Shown here: positions 1 to 8,108 of the stretch, piece after piece | How positions within the stretch are numbered: position 1 is the stretch's first letter | How the letters are laid out: each line of letters begins with the position of its first letter | Assembly (NCBI GenBank): GCA_937124525.1 | Contig: CAKZLA010000391.1 | Span: 1 to 13,710 of the forward strand | DNA length: 13,710 nucleotides | Source: an uncultured Desulfobacterium sp. | GTDB taxonomy: Bacteria > Desulfobacterota > Desulfobacteria > Desulfobacterales > Desulfobacteraceae | Direction: 5' to 3' | Notes under the pieces: model-generated | Database searches by the model: none | What the model was told of the DNA's origin: nothing | Seen by the model: only the letters and a program-made list of their open reading frames with translations | Translations under genes and position numbers: made by a program

Positions 1-1791
1 GGACTTCTCATTGTGGGTTTTTTGCTGGCAACCCTGGCCCTGACCGGTCCCCTGGTGGGCTTTCGCTGGGAAAAAGTGGAACAAAAGGGCGTGGATATCA
101 TGATTGCCCTGGACTGTTCCCGGAGCATGCTGGCAACGGATATCAAGCCCACCCGCCTGGAGCAGGCCAAGCGGGAGATCATTGATCTTTTAAAGATGAT
201 GCAGTCCGACCGGGCAGGCCTTGTGGCTTTTTCCGGCACGGCCTTTCTGCAATGTCCCCTGACCCTTGACCATTCTGCATTCAGCCTTTTTTTAAAGGCC
301 CTGGACCCGGATTATCTGCCCATGGGCGGCACGGACCTGAGTGGTGCCATTGCCACGGCTTTGGACGGGTTTGAATGGGAGGTGGCATCGGAAAAGGCCA
401 TTATTATCATTACCGATGGGGAAAACACCTCGGGAGATCCCCTGGACATTGCCAAGGCCGCCGCTGAAAAAGGGGTGAGAATTTTTTGTATCGGTGTGGG
501 ACAAAAGGATGGTGCACCCATCCCGGATGCTGCCGGGGGTTTTAAAAAAGATGCCACGGGCAGCATTGTCATGTCCCGGGTGGATGATGCTGGCTTGGAA
601 AAAATTTCAGCCCTGGCCCGGGGAATTTATGTGAAATCCGTTGCCGGGGACATGGATCTGGATTTGATTTACAAGGGAGAAATTTTAAAAAACATGGAGC
701 GCACCACCATCCAGAGCGGTCGGAAAAAGGTGTGGGAAAACAGGTTCCAATGGCTGCTGCTGCCCTGTGTGGTTATACTGCTCCTGGAACTGATTATATC
801 TGAAAAGAAAAAAAACAATTCCCGGGCTGCGTTGTTATCATTGATCTTGTTTTGTGTTTCAAGCACCATTTGTACGGGAATGTTCCCCATCAGCTTGGCC
901 CATGCAGGGGCATCAAAGAGCGTGGCCCAAGGCATTGAGGCGTTCCAGCAGGGGGAATGGGAAAAGGCGGAAAAATCCTTTATTGATGCCCAACTGGATC
1001 GTCCGGACATGCCGGAACTTTATTACAATATCGGCAGTGCCGCCTATAAGAAAGGGGACTATGAATCCGCCATTGCCAATTTCACAAAGGCCATGGACAC
1101 CGATGATGATAATTTAAAGCAAAAGGCCACCTTTAATCGGGGAAACACCCAGTACCGCAGGGGAAGCCTTGAAGAAGCCCTGAAATCCTTTGAACAAATA
1201 CCGGAAACCTCTTTTCTTTTCAGTAAATCCTCCGAAAATATTGAATTTGTAAAGCAAAAAATTGAAGAGAAGAAAAAATCCCCCCAGGATCAGAAACCTT
1301 CTGAAGATGGACAAAAGAAGGATTCAGAAAACCAGGATAAAAAGGATTCTGATAAGGATAAGGGCGATTCCGGGCAAGGGCAGGATAAACAGAAAAACAA
1401 AGACCAACAGGATAAACAACAGGGTCAGGATGGGCAAAAGGAGGAACAACCCGGCACCCAGTCAGATCCCCGGGATTCCAATTCTTCCAAGGAGAATAAA
1501 TCCTCCCAGGATCAGCCCCCCATGCCCGATGAAGAACAGAAAAATCCAGAGGACGGTACTGCAAAAGCTGGGAAAAAAGAACCAGGGGATCAAAATCAGG
1601 CTGGTGGTGGAACCCAGGATGATAATAAGACCGATGGGGGAAAAAAGATGGCACCCGGGGATCAAAAGCAATCCCAGGGCATGGAGGCGCTGCAGCCTCA
1701 ACAACAGCAGATGCTGGACCGCCTTGAGGATCAGCCTGGCCGTGCCATGATACCGGCTTATTCCGGTGGCCGGGTGGAAAAAGACTGGTAA
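1..1791 (+). CDS. batB: BatB-BatC fusion: VWA domain plus TPR protein, 5' partial
   Basis: The frame is open from the first base, and BatB proteins normally carry more membrane sequence before this point, so the true start lies upstream. Numbered from the GTG at nt 13, residues 28-220 are a von Willebrand A domain with a complete MIDAS: DxSxS at D34-S38, Thr107 in GGTDLS, and Asp135 in ITDGEN. A membrane segment follows at 246-263, then a Lys-rich loop (SEKKKNNSR), then a second hydrophobic stretch (271-298) ending LAHAG that looks like a former signal peptide. Residues 304-415 hold TPR-type helices (YYNIGSAAYKKGDYESAI). Residues 418-565 are a Lys/Gln/Asp/Glu/Pro-rich, probably disordered stretch, and the protein ends in a conserved-looking tail (LEDQPGRAMIPAY...VEKDW) typical of BatC-like proteins. 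In the family, BatB and BatC are usually separate envelope proteins of the bat (aerotolerance-named) operon; the biochemical role is not settled. Here they form one chain, and the batD-like gene follows after 28 bp. Confidence 0.88.
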   Translation, partial: GLLIVGFLLATLALTGPLVGFRWEKVEQKGVDIMIALDCSRSMLATDIKPTRLEQAKREIIDLLKMMQSDRAGLVAFSGTAFLQCPLTLDHSAFSLFLKALDPDYLPMGGTDLSGAIATALDGFEWEVASEKAIIIITDGENTSGDPLDIAKAAAEKGVRIFCIGVGQKDGAPIPDAAGGFKKDATGSIVMSRVDDAGLEKISALARGIYVKSVAGDMDLDLIYKGEILKNMERTTIQSGRKKVWENRFQWLLLPCVVILLLELIISEKKKNNSRAALLSLILFCVSSTICTGMFPISLAHAGASKSVAQGIEAFQQGEWEKAEKSFIDAQLDRPDMPELYYNIGSAAYKKGDYESAIANFTKAMDTDDDNLKQKATFNRGNTQYRRGSLEEALKSFEQIPETSFLFSKSSENIEFVKQKIEEKKKSPQDQKPSEDGQKKDSENQDKKDSDKDKGDSGQGQDKQKNKDQQDKQQGQDGQKEEQPGTQSDPRDSNSSKENKSSQDQPPMPDEEQKNPEDGTAKAGKKEPGDQNQAGGGTQDDNKTDGGKKMAPGDQKQSQGMEALQPQQQQMLDRLEDQPGRAMIPAYSGGRVEKDW

Positions 1792-1819
1792 GCCAAAGTG
1801 GTATTTGAGGAAAAAAGTG

Positions 1820-4321
1820 ATGTTGAAAAATATTTTTAAAATTCTTATTGCCATAATTATCCTGTTGCCGGTCCAGGCCCAGGCATTCTCCGTAACGGCC
1901 CAGGTGGATCGCAACCGGATTTCCGTTAACGACTATCTGGAATTTAAGGTTATCGTTGATGGCGGGGAAGGGGATGTGGATACGGCCCCCATCACGGATT
2001 TCCAGATTGTTTCCCGGAGCAACAGCAGTAATCTCAGCATCATCAATGGCAGTTACACCAAAACAGTCACCGCCGTGTTTCAATTGGCCCCTCGAGGTAA
2101 AGGTAAACTCACCATTCCGGCCCTGGCCGTGTCCCATGGAGGTAAAACCTATCACACCCAACCCATTGTGGTGACTGTGGCAGAGGAGCGAACGTCACCC
2201 GAAGATGCCCGGGATATTTTTGTCCAGACAGAGATTTCCCATGACAAACTCTTTGTGGGTCAGCAGGCCATATACAGATTTCAGCTTTTCAGTGCAGTTC
2301 AGTTCACCAATGCCCGGCTTCAAAAACCTGAATTTGAAGACTTCAGCGTGGAAGAGATGGGGAAAGAGCCCCGTAAATTTACCCGCAACATAAACGGTAG
2401 AAGATACAATGGGGTGGAGATCGCCTATCTTATCATTCCCCGAACCCCGGGGAAGATCACCATTGATCCTGCCATACTAACCTGTGATGTGGTTCTCCAG
2501 GATCGAAACCGCAGCCGTGATCCCTTTGGGGATTCTTTTTTTACCAATGGTTTTTTTTCCAATGCCCGAACCCGACCCCGACGCTTTTCAACCCAGGCAC
2601 TGCCCGTTGAAGTAATGCCCCTGCCCACCCATGACGGAGCTGTACCCTTTTCCGGGCTGGTGGGGCAATTTGAGCTTTCTGCATCCCTGGACAAAGATAC
2701 CATAAAATCCGGTGATTCCAGCACATTGACGGTGATCCTCTCCGGGAATGGCAATGTCATGGATGCAAAAATGCCGGATCTGAACATCTCTGACCAATTT
2801 AAAGTATACGATGATTCCCCGGTGGAAGAGGTCATTCTCACCAAGCAGGGATACCAGGGAAAGAAAACATTTAAACGTGCCCTGGTGCCGATATCAGCGG
2901 GACGCTTTACGGTTCCGCCCCTGGGTCTGACTTTCTTTGATGTGGAAAATAATGCTTACAAAACCATTTTTACATCCCCCATGCCCATGACAGTGGAAGA
3001 GAACACCAGTAAGGAAGCTGTCATGCCCCCGGTGGAAACCATGTCTCCCGGAATCAAAAACTCAGTCCCCCAACAGGTGACCTTCACCGGCAGAGATATT
3101 TTGCCCTTAAAGGAAGGACCCGATGTCCTCACCAGCCGGTTTGGCATTTCCGTGCCTGTTTTCATTCTGTTATACCTTCTTCCCTTTGCGCTACTTTTTC
3201 TTGTGCAGTTCCTGTCCCGCATGATGAATAAAGGCCTTGATCCCATGGTAACTCTTGCAAAAAAGGCAGATGCCCACCTGGTAAAAGGGGAAAAAGGGGA
3301 GGGCAACGATCAGACTTTTTTAAGGGATTTATATATGGCCATGATGTTCCATATTCTTTCCAGAACCCGGGAGCAGGAGCGCTCCATGACCATTGCCGAG
3401 GCCTGTGATCTGCTTGAAAAAAACGGGGTGGCAACGCAAACAGTAAAACAGGTGGAAAGTGTGATGCATGACATTGAATCGGTCCGGTATGGTGGGGCCG
3501 CACTGGATGTCCAGGAAAGAAATGAATTGTTAGGGCGGGTCAAGGGACTGATGAAACTGATTTGTCTTGTACTGATATCCGGTATAATGGTTTTTTCTTC
3601 ACCATCCTGGGTGAAGGCTGCCAAGCCCTCTGATAATCCTGGAAATGGAACCATCCTGCTTGAAGCTATCTCTGCGTATGGGGCAGGCAGCTTTGCAAGG
3701 TCAGCAGAAAAATTTGCCCATCTGGCATCCCGGGGAATCGAAAATGGAAAATTATATTACAATGCGGGCAATGCCTTTTTAAAAGCCGGGGACACGGGTC
3801 GGGCTATTTTGTGGTATGAACGAGCCCGGACGCAAATGCCCCATGATCCTGATCTGCGGTTTAATCTTGCCCATGCCGGAACCTTTGTTAAAGATAAATC
3901 CGAGTCATCAGGATTTGATATCACAGGCATGTTATTTTTCTGGCAAAATTATCTGCCGCCCTGGCTCATGATCTGGACCGCCATTGGGTTGTCTGTGGCC
4001 TTTGCCCTTTATGCGGGTATTAGAACCCGTAAAGGAAAACGGGTGTTCACCCTGGCCGGTATTCTTTTCTTTGTGGCTGTGATTCTGGCTGGAACCACTG
4101 TCTGCTATGATTATTATGAAAAAATCCATGGCCGGTATGCCGTGATTCTTTCCAGTGATGCTTCCATCCGTTCGGGTCTGTCCACCGAGGCCACCACTTT
4201 ATTTGTCCTCCATGCTGGTACCAAAGTGCGCGTGGAAGAAAAACGCAACGGTTATCTAAAAATTATCTTTTCCAGGGATAAAATTGGATGGGTCAGCACT
4301 GGCGACGCCGAGATCATTTAG
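1820..4321 (+). CDS. batD: BatD-BatE fusion: BatD domain, TPR and C-terminal SH3
   Basis: The frame is open from a GTG at 1766, but that start overlaps the upstream gene. The ATG at 1820 has GAGGAA at 1807-1812 in front and begins a clear signal peptide (MLKNIFKILIAIIILLPVQAQA), giving 833 residues. Residues 25-435 are the beta-rich BatD (oxygen tolerance) region. A membrane segment lies at 441-466, followed by a charged, probably cytoplasmic part. A second hydrophobic stretch at 578-601 (MKLICLVLISGIMVFSS) looks like the former signal peptide of BatE. TPR repeats follow at about 609-695 (LYYNAGNAFLKAGDTGRAI), then two membrane helices (about 714-735 and 742-764), and a bacterial SH3-like domain at about 770-833 (ASIRSGLS...LHAGTKVRV...GWVSTGDAEII). 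BatD and BatE are usually separate. By the positive-inside rule, the BatD, TPR and SH3 parts would all face the periplasm. It probably works with the adjacent BatB-BatC chain. Confidence 0.88.
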   Translation: MLKNIFKILIAIIILLPVQAQAFSVTAQVDRNRISVNDYLEFKVIVDGGEGDVDTAPITDFQIVSRSNSSNLSIINGSYTKTVTAVFQLAPRGKGKLTIPALAVSHGGKTYHTQPIVVTVAEERTSPEDARDIFVQTEISHDKLFVGQQAIYRFQLFSAVQFTNARLQKPEFEDFSVEEMGKEPRKFTRNINGRRYNGVEIAYLIIPRTPGKITIDPAILTCDVVLQDRNRSRDPFGDSFFTNGFFSNARTRPRRFSTQALPVEVMPLPTHDGAVPFSGLVGQFELSASLDKDTIKSGDSSTLTVILSGNGNVMDAKMPDLNISDQFKVYDDSPVEEVILTKQGYQGKKTFKRALVPISAGRFTVPPLGLTFFDVENNAYKTIFTSPMPMTVEENTSKEAVMPPVETMSPGIKNSVPQQVTFTGRDILPLKEGPDVLTSRFGISVPVFILLYLLPFALLFLVQFLSRMMNKGLDPMVTLAKKADAHLVKGEKGEGNDQTFLRDLYMAMMFHILSRTREQERSMTIAEACDLLEKNGVATQTVKQVESVMHDIESVRYGGAALDVQERNELLGRVKGLMKLICLVLISGIMVFSSPSWVKAAKPSDNPGNGTILLEAISAYGAGSFARSAEKFAHLASRGIENGKLYYNAGNAFLKAGDTGRAILWYERARTQMPHDPDLRFNLAHAGTFVKDKSESSGFDITGMLFFWQNYLPPWLMIWTAIGLSVAFALYAGIRTRKGKRVFTLAGILFFVAVILAGTTVCYDYYEKIHGRYAVILSSDASIRSGLSTEATTLFVLHAGTKVRVEEKRNGYLKIIFSRDKIGWVSTGDAEII

Positions 4322-4348
4322 ATATCCCAGACTATTATGTCGATCTGT

Positions 4349-4377
4349 TTGACAGAAAATAAATGATGGCATATACT
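4349..4377 (+). promoter_or_regulatory. sigma70-type promoter of the toxin-antitoxin operon
   Basis: A perfect -35 hexamer TTGACA (4349-4354) is separated by exactly 17 bp from a -10 hexamer TATACT (4372-4377). Transcription would start near 4384, about 40 bp before the antitoxin ATG. The palindrome TGATATCA (4377-4384) overlaps the end of the -10 box and the expected start site. That is where an autoregulating ribbon-helix-helix antitoxin could bind, but this role is inference only. Confidence 0.7.
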
Positions 4378-4423
4378 GATATCAATACATAATCATTTTG
4401 CGTAACTGTTTTGGGGGATTGCC

Positions 4424-4684
4424 ATGAAAGCTGTCACCATCAGAGGTGTTGAACCGGAAATATCTGAAATGTTAAAACAAATTGCTAAAAAACAAGGTAA
4501 AAGCGTTAACTACCTGATGCTTGAGCTCATCAAAAATGGGCTTGGGCTTCAAAAGGAAAAGAAATTTTCACGTCAATATGATGACTTGGACGACCTGTTT
4601 GGCAGGTGGGATGATGACGAATTTAAGAACATAACAAATTCCGTAACCAGCCAACGTCAAATTGATCCGGAACTCTGGAAATGA
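4424..4684 (+). CDS. Ribbon-helix-helix antitoxin of a VapBC-type pair
   Basis: This 86-residue protein begins with a short beta strand (MKAVTIRGVEPEI) followed by helices (SEMLKQIAKKQGKSVNYLMLELIK), the layout of Arc/CopG/FitA-type ribbon-helix-helix DNA-binding antitoxins. The acidic, polar C-terminal part (DDLDDLFGRWDDDEFKNI) fits the flexible tail that typically wraps around and blocks a PIN toxin. GGGGGA at 4413-4418 lies 5 nt before the ATG. Its stop overlaps the toxin start in an ATGA junction (4681-4684), which suggests translational coupling. By family knowledge it should neutralise the downstream toxin and repress its own promoter. The exact antitoxin family (VapB, FitA or StbC type) cannot be settled by eye. 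Confidence 0.85.
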   Translation: MKAVTIRGVEPEISEMLKQIAKKQGKSVNYLMLELIKNGLGLQKEKKFSRQYDDLDDLFGRWDDDEFKNITNSVTSQRQIDPELWK

Positions 4685-5067
4685 GAAAAGTATTGATCGA
4701 CACCAATATTTATTCATTGGCCATGAAGGGAGATACCAGCGTTGTCGGTGCCTTGAGGAAAATTGATGTGATTGCTTTTTCAGCCATCAGTGTTGGGGAA
4801 CTTTATTCTGGCTTCAAGGGCGGCAACCAGGAAACAAAAAACAGGGAAGAACTTAATGTTTTTTTGGATTCTCCAAGGGTAGTTGTTCATTCAATTGATG
4901 TGGAAACCGCCGATTTTTATGCTTCAATACTCAATAATTTGAAAGTTGCAGGTACGCCCATTCCAACAAACGATATATGGATTGCTGCCGTTGCTTTTCA
5001 ACATGGGTACAAAATATTTACAAAAGACAAGCATTTTAATTTGATTCCCGGATTAACGAGCCTTTAA
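4681..5067 (+). CDS. vapC: PIN-domain ribonuclease toxin, VapC family
   Basis: At 128 residues this is a normal-length VapC. All four acidic residues expected in a PIN metal site are visible: Asp7 (VLIDTNIY), Glu40 (VGELYSG), Asp98 (TNDIWIAA) and Asp116 (FTKDKHF). It should be a magnesium-dependent ribonuclease whose targets are usually tRNA or rRNA; the target here cannot be read from sequence. It is co-transcribed with the antitoxin through a 4-nt overlap and ends convergently 19 bp from the stop of the ATPase gene. I see no clear intrinsic terminator between them. The active site looks intact, so the toxin is probably functional. Confidence 0.92.
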   Translation: MRKVLIDTNIYSLAMKGDTSVVGALRKIDVIAFSAISVGELYSGFKGGNQETKNREELNVFLDSPRVVVHSIDVETADFYASILNNLKVAGTPIPTNDIWIAAVAFQHGYKIFTKDKHFNLIPGLTSL

Positions 5068-5086
5068 CTATTATCATTTCAATGGT

Positions 5087-7033
5087 TTAACTGTCACCCT
5101 GCCAGGTGACTCTGAGCACCTCTTCAAAGGTTGTTTCGCCATCTATCATCTTCAACACCGCATCCTCCCGCAGGGTTTTCAAGCCCTCATGGCTGGCCCG
5201 TTTCCTTAGACTGGAGACGTTGACATCCCCTGCTGTCATTTTTTTCAATGATTCCGAGTAGGGTAACACTTCAAAAATGGCACTTCTGCCCTTATACCCT
5301 GTATTTCTGCATTTGGTGCACCCTTTGCCCCTGTGGAGAATAATGTTTTTCCCCTTTGACTCGTTTGTCTGTCTGGCTTGGGGGTGTTGCATTGGAGTAT
5401 TTAAATCCATGGTGCCAGGTTCTGCGGTGAACAGTCTTTTTTTAAAGTCACTGCTTTGAGCCCTTTTTGCCTGGGGCAATTTCTGATCCTGGGTTACGGG
5501 CAGTTCTATGCCCATGTCAAAAAGTTCCTGTTCATCCATTTCAAAGGATTCCCGGCAATGGGGGCAGATACGTCGCACCAGTCGCTGGGCAATGATGCCC
5601 ACCAGGGATGACTGCACAAGAAATGGAGGAATTCCCAGGTCCAGCAGGCGGGTAGGGGATGACACCGCATCGTTGGTATGCAGGGTGGACAGCACCAGAT
5701 GGCCGGTGAGGGCCGCCTGTACCGCGCTTTGGGCCGTGTCCAGATCCCGGATTTCCCCCACCATGATGATGTCCGGGTCCTGGCGCAGGATATTTTTTAA
5801 AATGGTGCTGAAGGTGACATCAATGGCTGGTTGCACCGCAATCTGGTTAAAATCCTCATGGATCATCTCAATGGGATCTTCAATGGTGGTGATGTTCACC
5901 GCCGGGGTGGATAGCTGTTTCAGGGTGGAATACAAGGTGGTGGATTTCCCACTTCCCGTGGGGCCGGTAACCAGGATAATGCCATGGGGCAGGGTGATGA
6001 TGTTTTTGTATTTTTCCAGATCCTCCGGTGAAAACCCAAGCTTTTCCAGGTCCTGGAACAACACCTCGGGGTCCATGAGCCGGAGCACCGCCTTTTCACC
6101 AAAGGCCACGGGAATGGTGGATACCCGGATCTCCACCTCCACTTTATCCTTTTGGGTCTTGATGCGGCCATCCTCGGGCCTTCTTTTTTCCGCCATATTT
6201 AATCCGGAAAGGGTTTTAATGCGGCTGATAATGGCATTGTGAACCCGTCCCGGCAGGGTGTACACCGTGTGGAGAACTCCATCAATACGCATGCGTACCA
6301 GACTTTTGTCCCGTTTGGGTTCAATGTGGATGTCACTGGCCCGCTGCTCCAGGGCATAGGAAAAAAGGTGATCCACAGCATTGACAATGTGCTCGTCCGA
6401 GGCAGGCAGTTCATGGCTGGATTTCAACCGGACCAATTGCTCGAGATTGCCAAGCTCCCCCCCTCTTTTGTATGAAAACTGGGTTTCTGCGGCGGTGATG
6501 GATCTGCGAAATCCAAAGCACTCGGCAATGAGGTGCATGACATCGGTTTTGGCGCTGACCACCGGGCAGGCTTTGAAGCCTGAGACCCTTTCAATGTCGT
6601 CCATGGCTTCATGGTTAAAGGGGTCCGGGGTGGCCACCCGGATGGTTTTTCCTTCTATTTCCAGGGGCAACACCAGATGGCGCAGGGCAAAGGAGTGGGG
6701 GATGGTCTGGGTCACCACATTGAGATCCAGGCTCAGGGGATCAATTTTTTTATAGGGGATGCTCCACCCGGCGGCCAGGGTTTCATACAGGAGGTCTTCA
6801 TCCAGTTCCATGCCGGATTCATCTTGTTTTTTCAGCTTCAGAGCCAGGAGTACATCCATGAAATAGATGGGGGGAAGGATGGCGTTTTTTGAGTTTCCCT
6901 TGAGTGTTGCCTGTTGCTGTTTTTCCAGGGCCTTTCGGATGTCTGATTCATTCTTCAATGCGGCGTTGATCTGTTTTTTTGACAGGATTTCGCTGTTGAA
7001 TAGGATTCTGGCTATTTCTTGTGAGGGTTTCAT
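5087..7033 (-). CDS. gspE: GspE/PilB family type II secretion or type IV pilus ATPase
   Basis: A 648-residue hexameric motor ATPase. Residues 1-175 are the N-terminal domain (T2SSE_N/MshEN type). Signature motifs are in order: SDIHIEP (233-239), Walker A GPTGSGKST (357-365), Asp box TTIEDPIE (382-389), Walker B with catalytic Glu (RQDPDIIMVGEIRD, 417-430), and His box STLHTN (449-454). The zinc tetracysteine is formed by C490/C493 and C572/C575. The 78 residues between the two CxxC pairs are longer than I expect for the family, and most of the excess (about 510-562) is polar and low in hydrophobics. The ATG at 7033 has no strong ribosome binding site. GspE drives pseudopilus and PilB drives pilus extension; sequence alone does not decide which. 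The minor pilin operon on the other strand favours a pilus role. No partner genes (gspF/pilC, pilT) are adjacent. Confidence 0.93.
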   Translation of the reverse strand: MKPSQEIARILFNSEILSKKQINAALKNESDIRKALEKQQQATLKGNSKNAILPPIYFMDVLLALKLKKQDESGMELDEDLLYETLAAGWSIPYKKIDPLSLDLNVVTQTIPHSFALRHLVLPLEIEGKTIRVATPDPFNHEAMDDIERVSGFKACPVVSAKTDVMHLIAECFGFRRSITAAETQFSYKRGGELGNLEQLVRLKSSHELPASDEHIVNAVDHLFSYALEQRASDIHIEPKRDKSLVRMRIDGVLHTVYTLPGRVHNAIISRIKTLSGLNMAEKRRPEDGRIKTQKDKVEVEIRVSTIPVAFGEKAVLRLMDPEVLFQDLEKLGFSPEDLEKYKNIITLPHGIILVTGPTGSGKSTTLYSTLKQLSTPAVNITTIEDPIEMIHEDFNQIAVQPAIDVTFSTILKNILRQDPDIIMVGEIRDLDTAQSAVQAALTGHLVLSTLHTNDAVSSPTRLLDLGIPPFLVQSSLVGIIAQRLVRRICPHCRESFEMDEQELFDMGIELPVTQDQKLPQAKRAQSSDFKKRLFTAEPGTMDLNTPMQHPQARQTNESKGKNIILHRGKGCTKCRNTGYKGRSAIFEVLPYSESLKKMTAGDVNVSSLRKRASHEGLKTLREDAVLKMIDGETTFEEVLRVTWQGDS

Positions 7034-7101
7034 ATTGGTGGTGTGTTGGAATGTATCTCCCGGATAGTGTCAATATAAAAAGACAGAGTTGATGATGGGT
7101 A

Positions 7102-7284
7102 TCAGATCACCCCCATTGATTTTAAGAAAGTGCCCAACCCACCTAAAAGGGAAATGCTAATGGCAATGGTAAACATTCTAATGGTGAATCCCCGCTGTTT
7201 GTTATCCCTTTGTTCAAGTGTGTCTGTCAGTCGGTTAATGGATGTTATCATCTGCTCAAAGCGTTTGTCCATATCGATTTTCAT
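7102..7284 (-). CDS. Truncated coiled-coil protein with one membrane helix
   Basis: A 60-residue frame. Residues 1-30 are charged and heptad-like (MKIDMDKRFEQM), and residues 35-54 form a membrane helix (IRMFTIAISISLLGGLGTFL) close to the C-terminus. It is a paralogue of the pseudogene at 8109-8767: the C-terminal 34 residues match almost residue for residue, and nucleotide similarity continues upstream to about 7295. The pseudogene's N-terminal domain and extra MDxRF repeats are missing, because the copy runs into the 3' end of the gene at 7299-7853. The ATG is 14 nt after that gene's stop with no good ribosome binding site, so expression would depend on coupling. It may be a decaying duplicate. 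It matters mainly as the uninterrupted reference for the element insertion at 8237. Confidence 0.5.
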   Translation of the reverse strand: MKIDMDKRFEQMITSINRLTDTLEQRDNKQRGFTIRMFTIAISISLLGGLGTFLKSMGVI

Positions 7285-7298
7285 GTCATTAAAGTGCT

Positions 7299-7853
7299 CT
7301 AAAGCAGCGCCAACCCCCGCAATATTTCAGCAAATTCAGGATTCTTTCGGCCATATTGTCTCAATGCCTCAAGCTGCCTTCTTAAAAGTGAACCATCCGA
7401 GTGTTCCAAATCCAGATCATTCAGTACTTTACGTTCCAGCCGATTGACCTGTTCAATCACCGGCTTCACCATGGTACGACGATCCCAGGCGATATAACCA
7501 AAAAGTGCCACAATCAACGTGATGAGAGATCCAAAAAAAACAAGCATTGTATTATTTGAATCATCCAGTCTTTTATTAAGTGCGTCCTGGCCCGATTTCA
7601 TTTCAGCCCTAAGGTCTGATAGTCTTATTGAAAGTGTTTCCTGGCCCGACTTCATTTCAGTCCTGAGCGCTTCCTGGCCCGACTTCATTTCAGTCCTGAG
7701 CGCTTTCTGACCCTCTTCCAGAACAGCAAGTTTTTCGATGATCTCACGATCCGATATCCGGGGCGCTATCTCCACAGCCCATAATGACATCGGTAAAAAC
7801 AGATGGAGAAATATGAATACAATAATCACACAGTTCAATAGGTTTGATTTCAT
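7299..7853 (-). CDS. Secreted coiled-coil protein with 11-residue repeats and one membrane helix
   Basis: 184 residues, function unknown. A GGGGGGGGAG tract (7855-7864) lies 1-2 nt before the ATG. Residues 1-26 look like a cleavable signal peptide (ends MSLWA). Residues 33-98 are predicted coiled coil built on an 11-residue unit (ALRTEMKSGQE, twice exactly, then degenerate ETLSIRLSDLRAEMKSGQD). A membrane helix lies at 103-123 (MLVFFGSLITLIVALFGYIAW), followed by DRRTMVKPVIEQ and a helical C-terminal tail. The arrangement suggests a periplasmic coiled coil anchored by its middle, with a cytoplasmic tail. I recognise the DRRT-after-helix style from uncharacterised bacterial proteins but can name no function. 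Architecture alone recalls other coiled-coil plus single-helix surface or membrane-organising proteins. Confidence 0.75.
   Translation of the reverse strand: MKSNLLNCVIIVFIFLHLFLPMSLWAVEIAPRISDREIIEKLAVLEEGQKALRTEMKSGQEALRTEMKSGQETLSIRLSDLRAEMKSGQDALNKRLDDSNNTMLVFFGSLITLIVALFGYIAWDRRTMVKPVIEQVNRLERKVLNDLDLEHSDGSLLRRQLEALRQYGRKNPEFAEILRGLALL
7638..7703. repeat. Two perfect tandem 33-bp repeats inside the coiled-coil gene
   Basis: Positions 7638-7670 and 7671-7703 are identical 33-mers (each begins TTCCTGGCCCGACTTCATTT on the plus strand). Diverged partial units flank them at about 7585-7613 and 7704-7730. Each 33-mer encodes one 11-residue coiled-coil repeat, so gain or loss of a unit keeps the frame. 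Perfect identity points to recent duplication. Confidence 0.9.
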
Positions 7854-7874
7854 GCTCCCCCCCCTTTTTTTACT

Positions 7875-8048
7875 TCAACCAGCTATAACCGAGATATTTT
7901 TCCACATCAATCGCCATGAAATGATTATAACCATCAGGGCATTGATTAGCAACCACCCAAAAAAGAAAATAGCCCATACTTCCGATTCTTTACCCGATTT
8001 GCCATTGAGTTTGGTGATAATAAAACGTGGTCTGTCCCTTATTTTCCC
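7875..8048 (-). pseudogene. Possible remnant of a small membrane protein
   Basis: On the minus strand an open stretch of 57 codons, between stops at 8049-8051 and 7875-7877, encodes a basic segment (RDRPRFIITKLNGKSGKES) followed by a strong hydrophobic helix (VWAIFFFGWLLINALMVIII) and a basic end (SWRLMWKN). The composition looks like real membrane-protein sequence. No ATG, GTG or TTG lies ahead of the helix, so this is either a 5'-truncated gene or chance. It sits between the pseudogene at 8109-8767 and the gene at 7853, on the same strand. Confidence 0.3.
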
Positions 8049-8108
8049 TCAACCCGGGACGGCGGCAACAAGGCAGGCCTGACTCCGTTGCAGCACCGAA
8101 TGTTAAAA

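Noticed and set aside
1220..2161. 313-residue open frame on the minus strand across the end of the BatB-BatC gene and start of batD
   Set aside because: It is antisense to two well-supported genes. Its Pro/His/Phe-rich product arises from the complement of the Gln/Lys/Asp-rich low-complexity region and shows no domain.
5093..5110. Inverted repeat GTCACC/GGTGAC as terminator between vapC and the ATPase gene
   Set aside because: A 6-bp stem with no T-run in either direction, lying inside the last codons of the ATPase gene.
5508..6242. 244-residue plus-strand frame opposite the ATPase gene
   Set aside because: Shadow of the strongly supported GspE/PilB gene. The product is Ser/Met/Arg-rich with no motif.
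7580..7730. Short regular repeats resembling a CRISPR array
   Set aside because: The repeats are directly tandem without spacers, lie in frame inside a coiled-coil gene and encode its 11-residue unit.
7738..8082. Plus-strand frame of 114 residues
   Set aside because: It runs antisense over the signal peptide of the 184-residue gene and the small membrane remnant; no ribosome binding site or recognisable domain.
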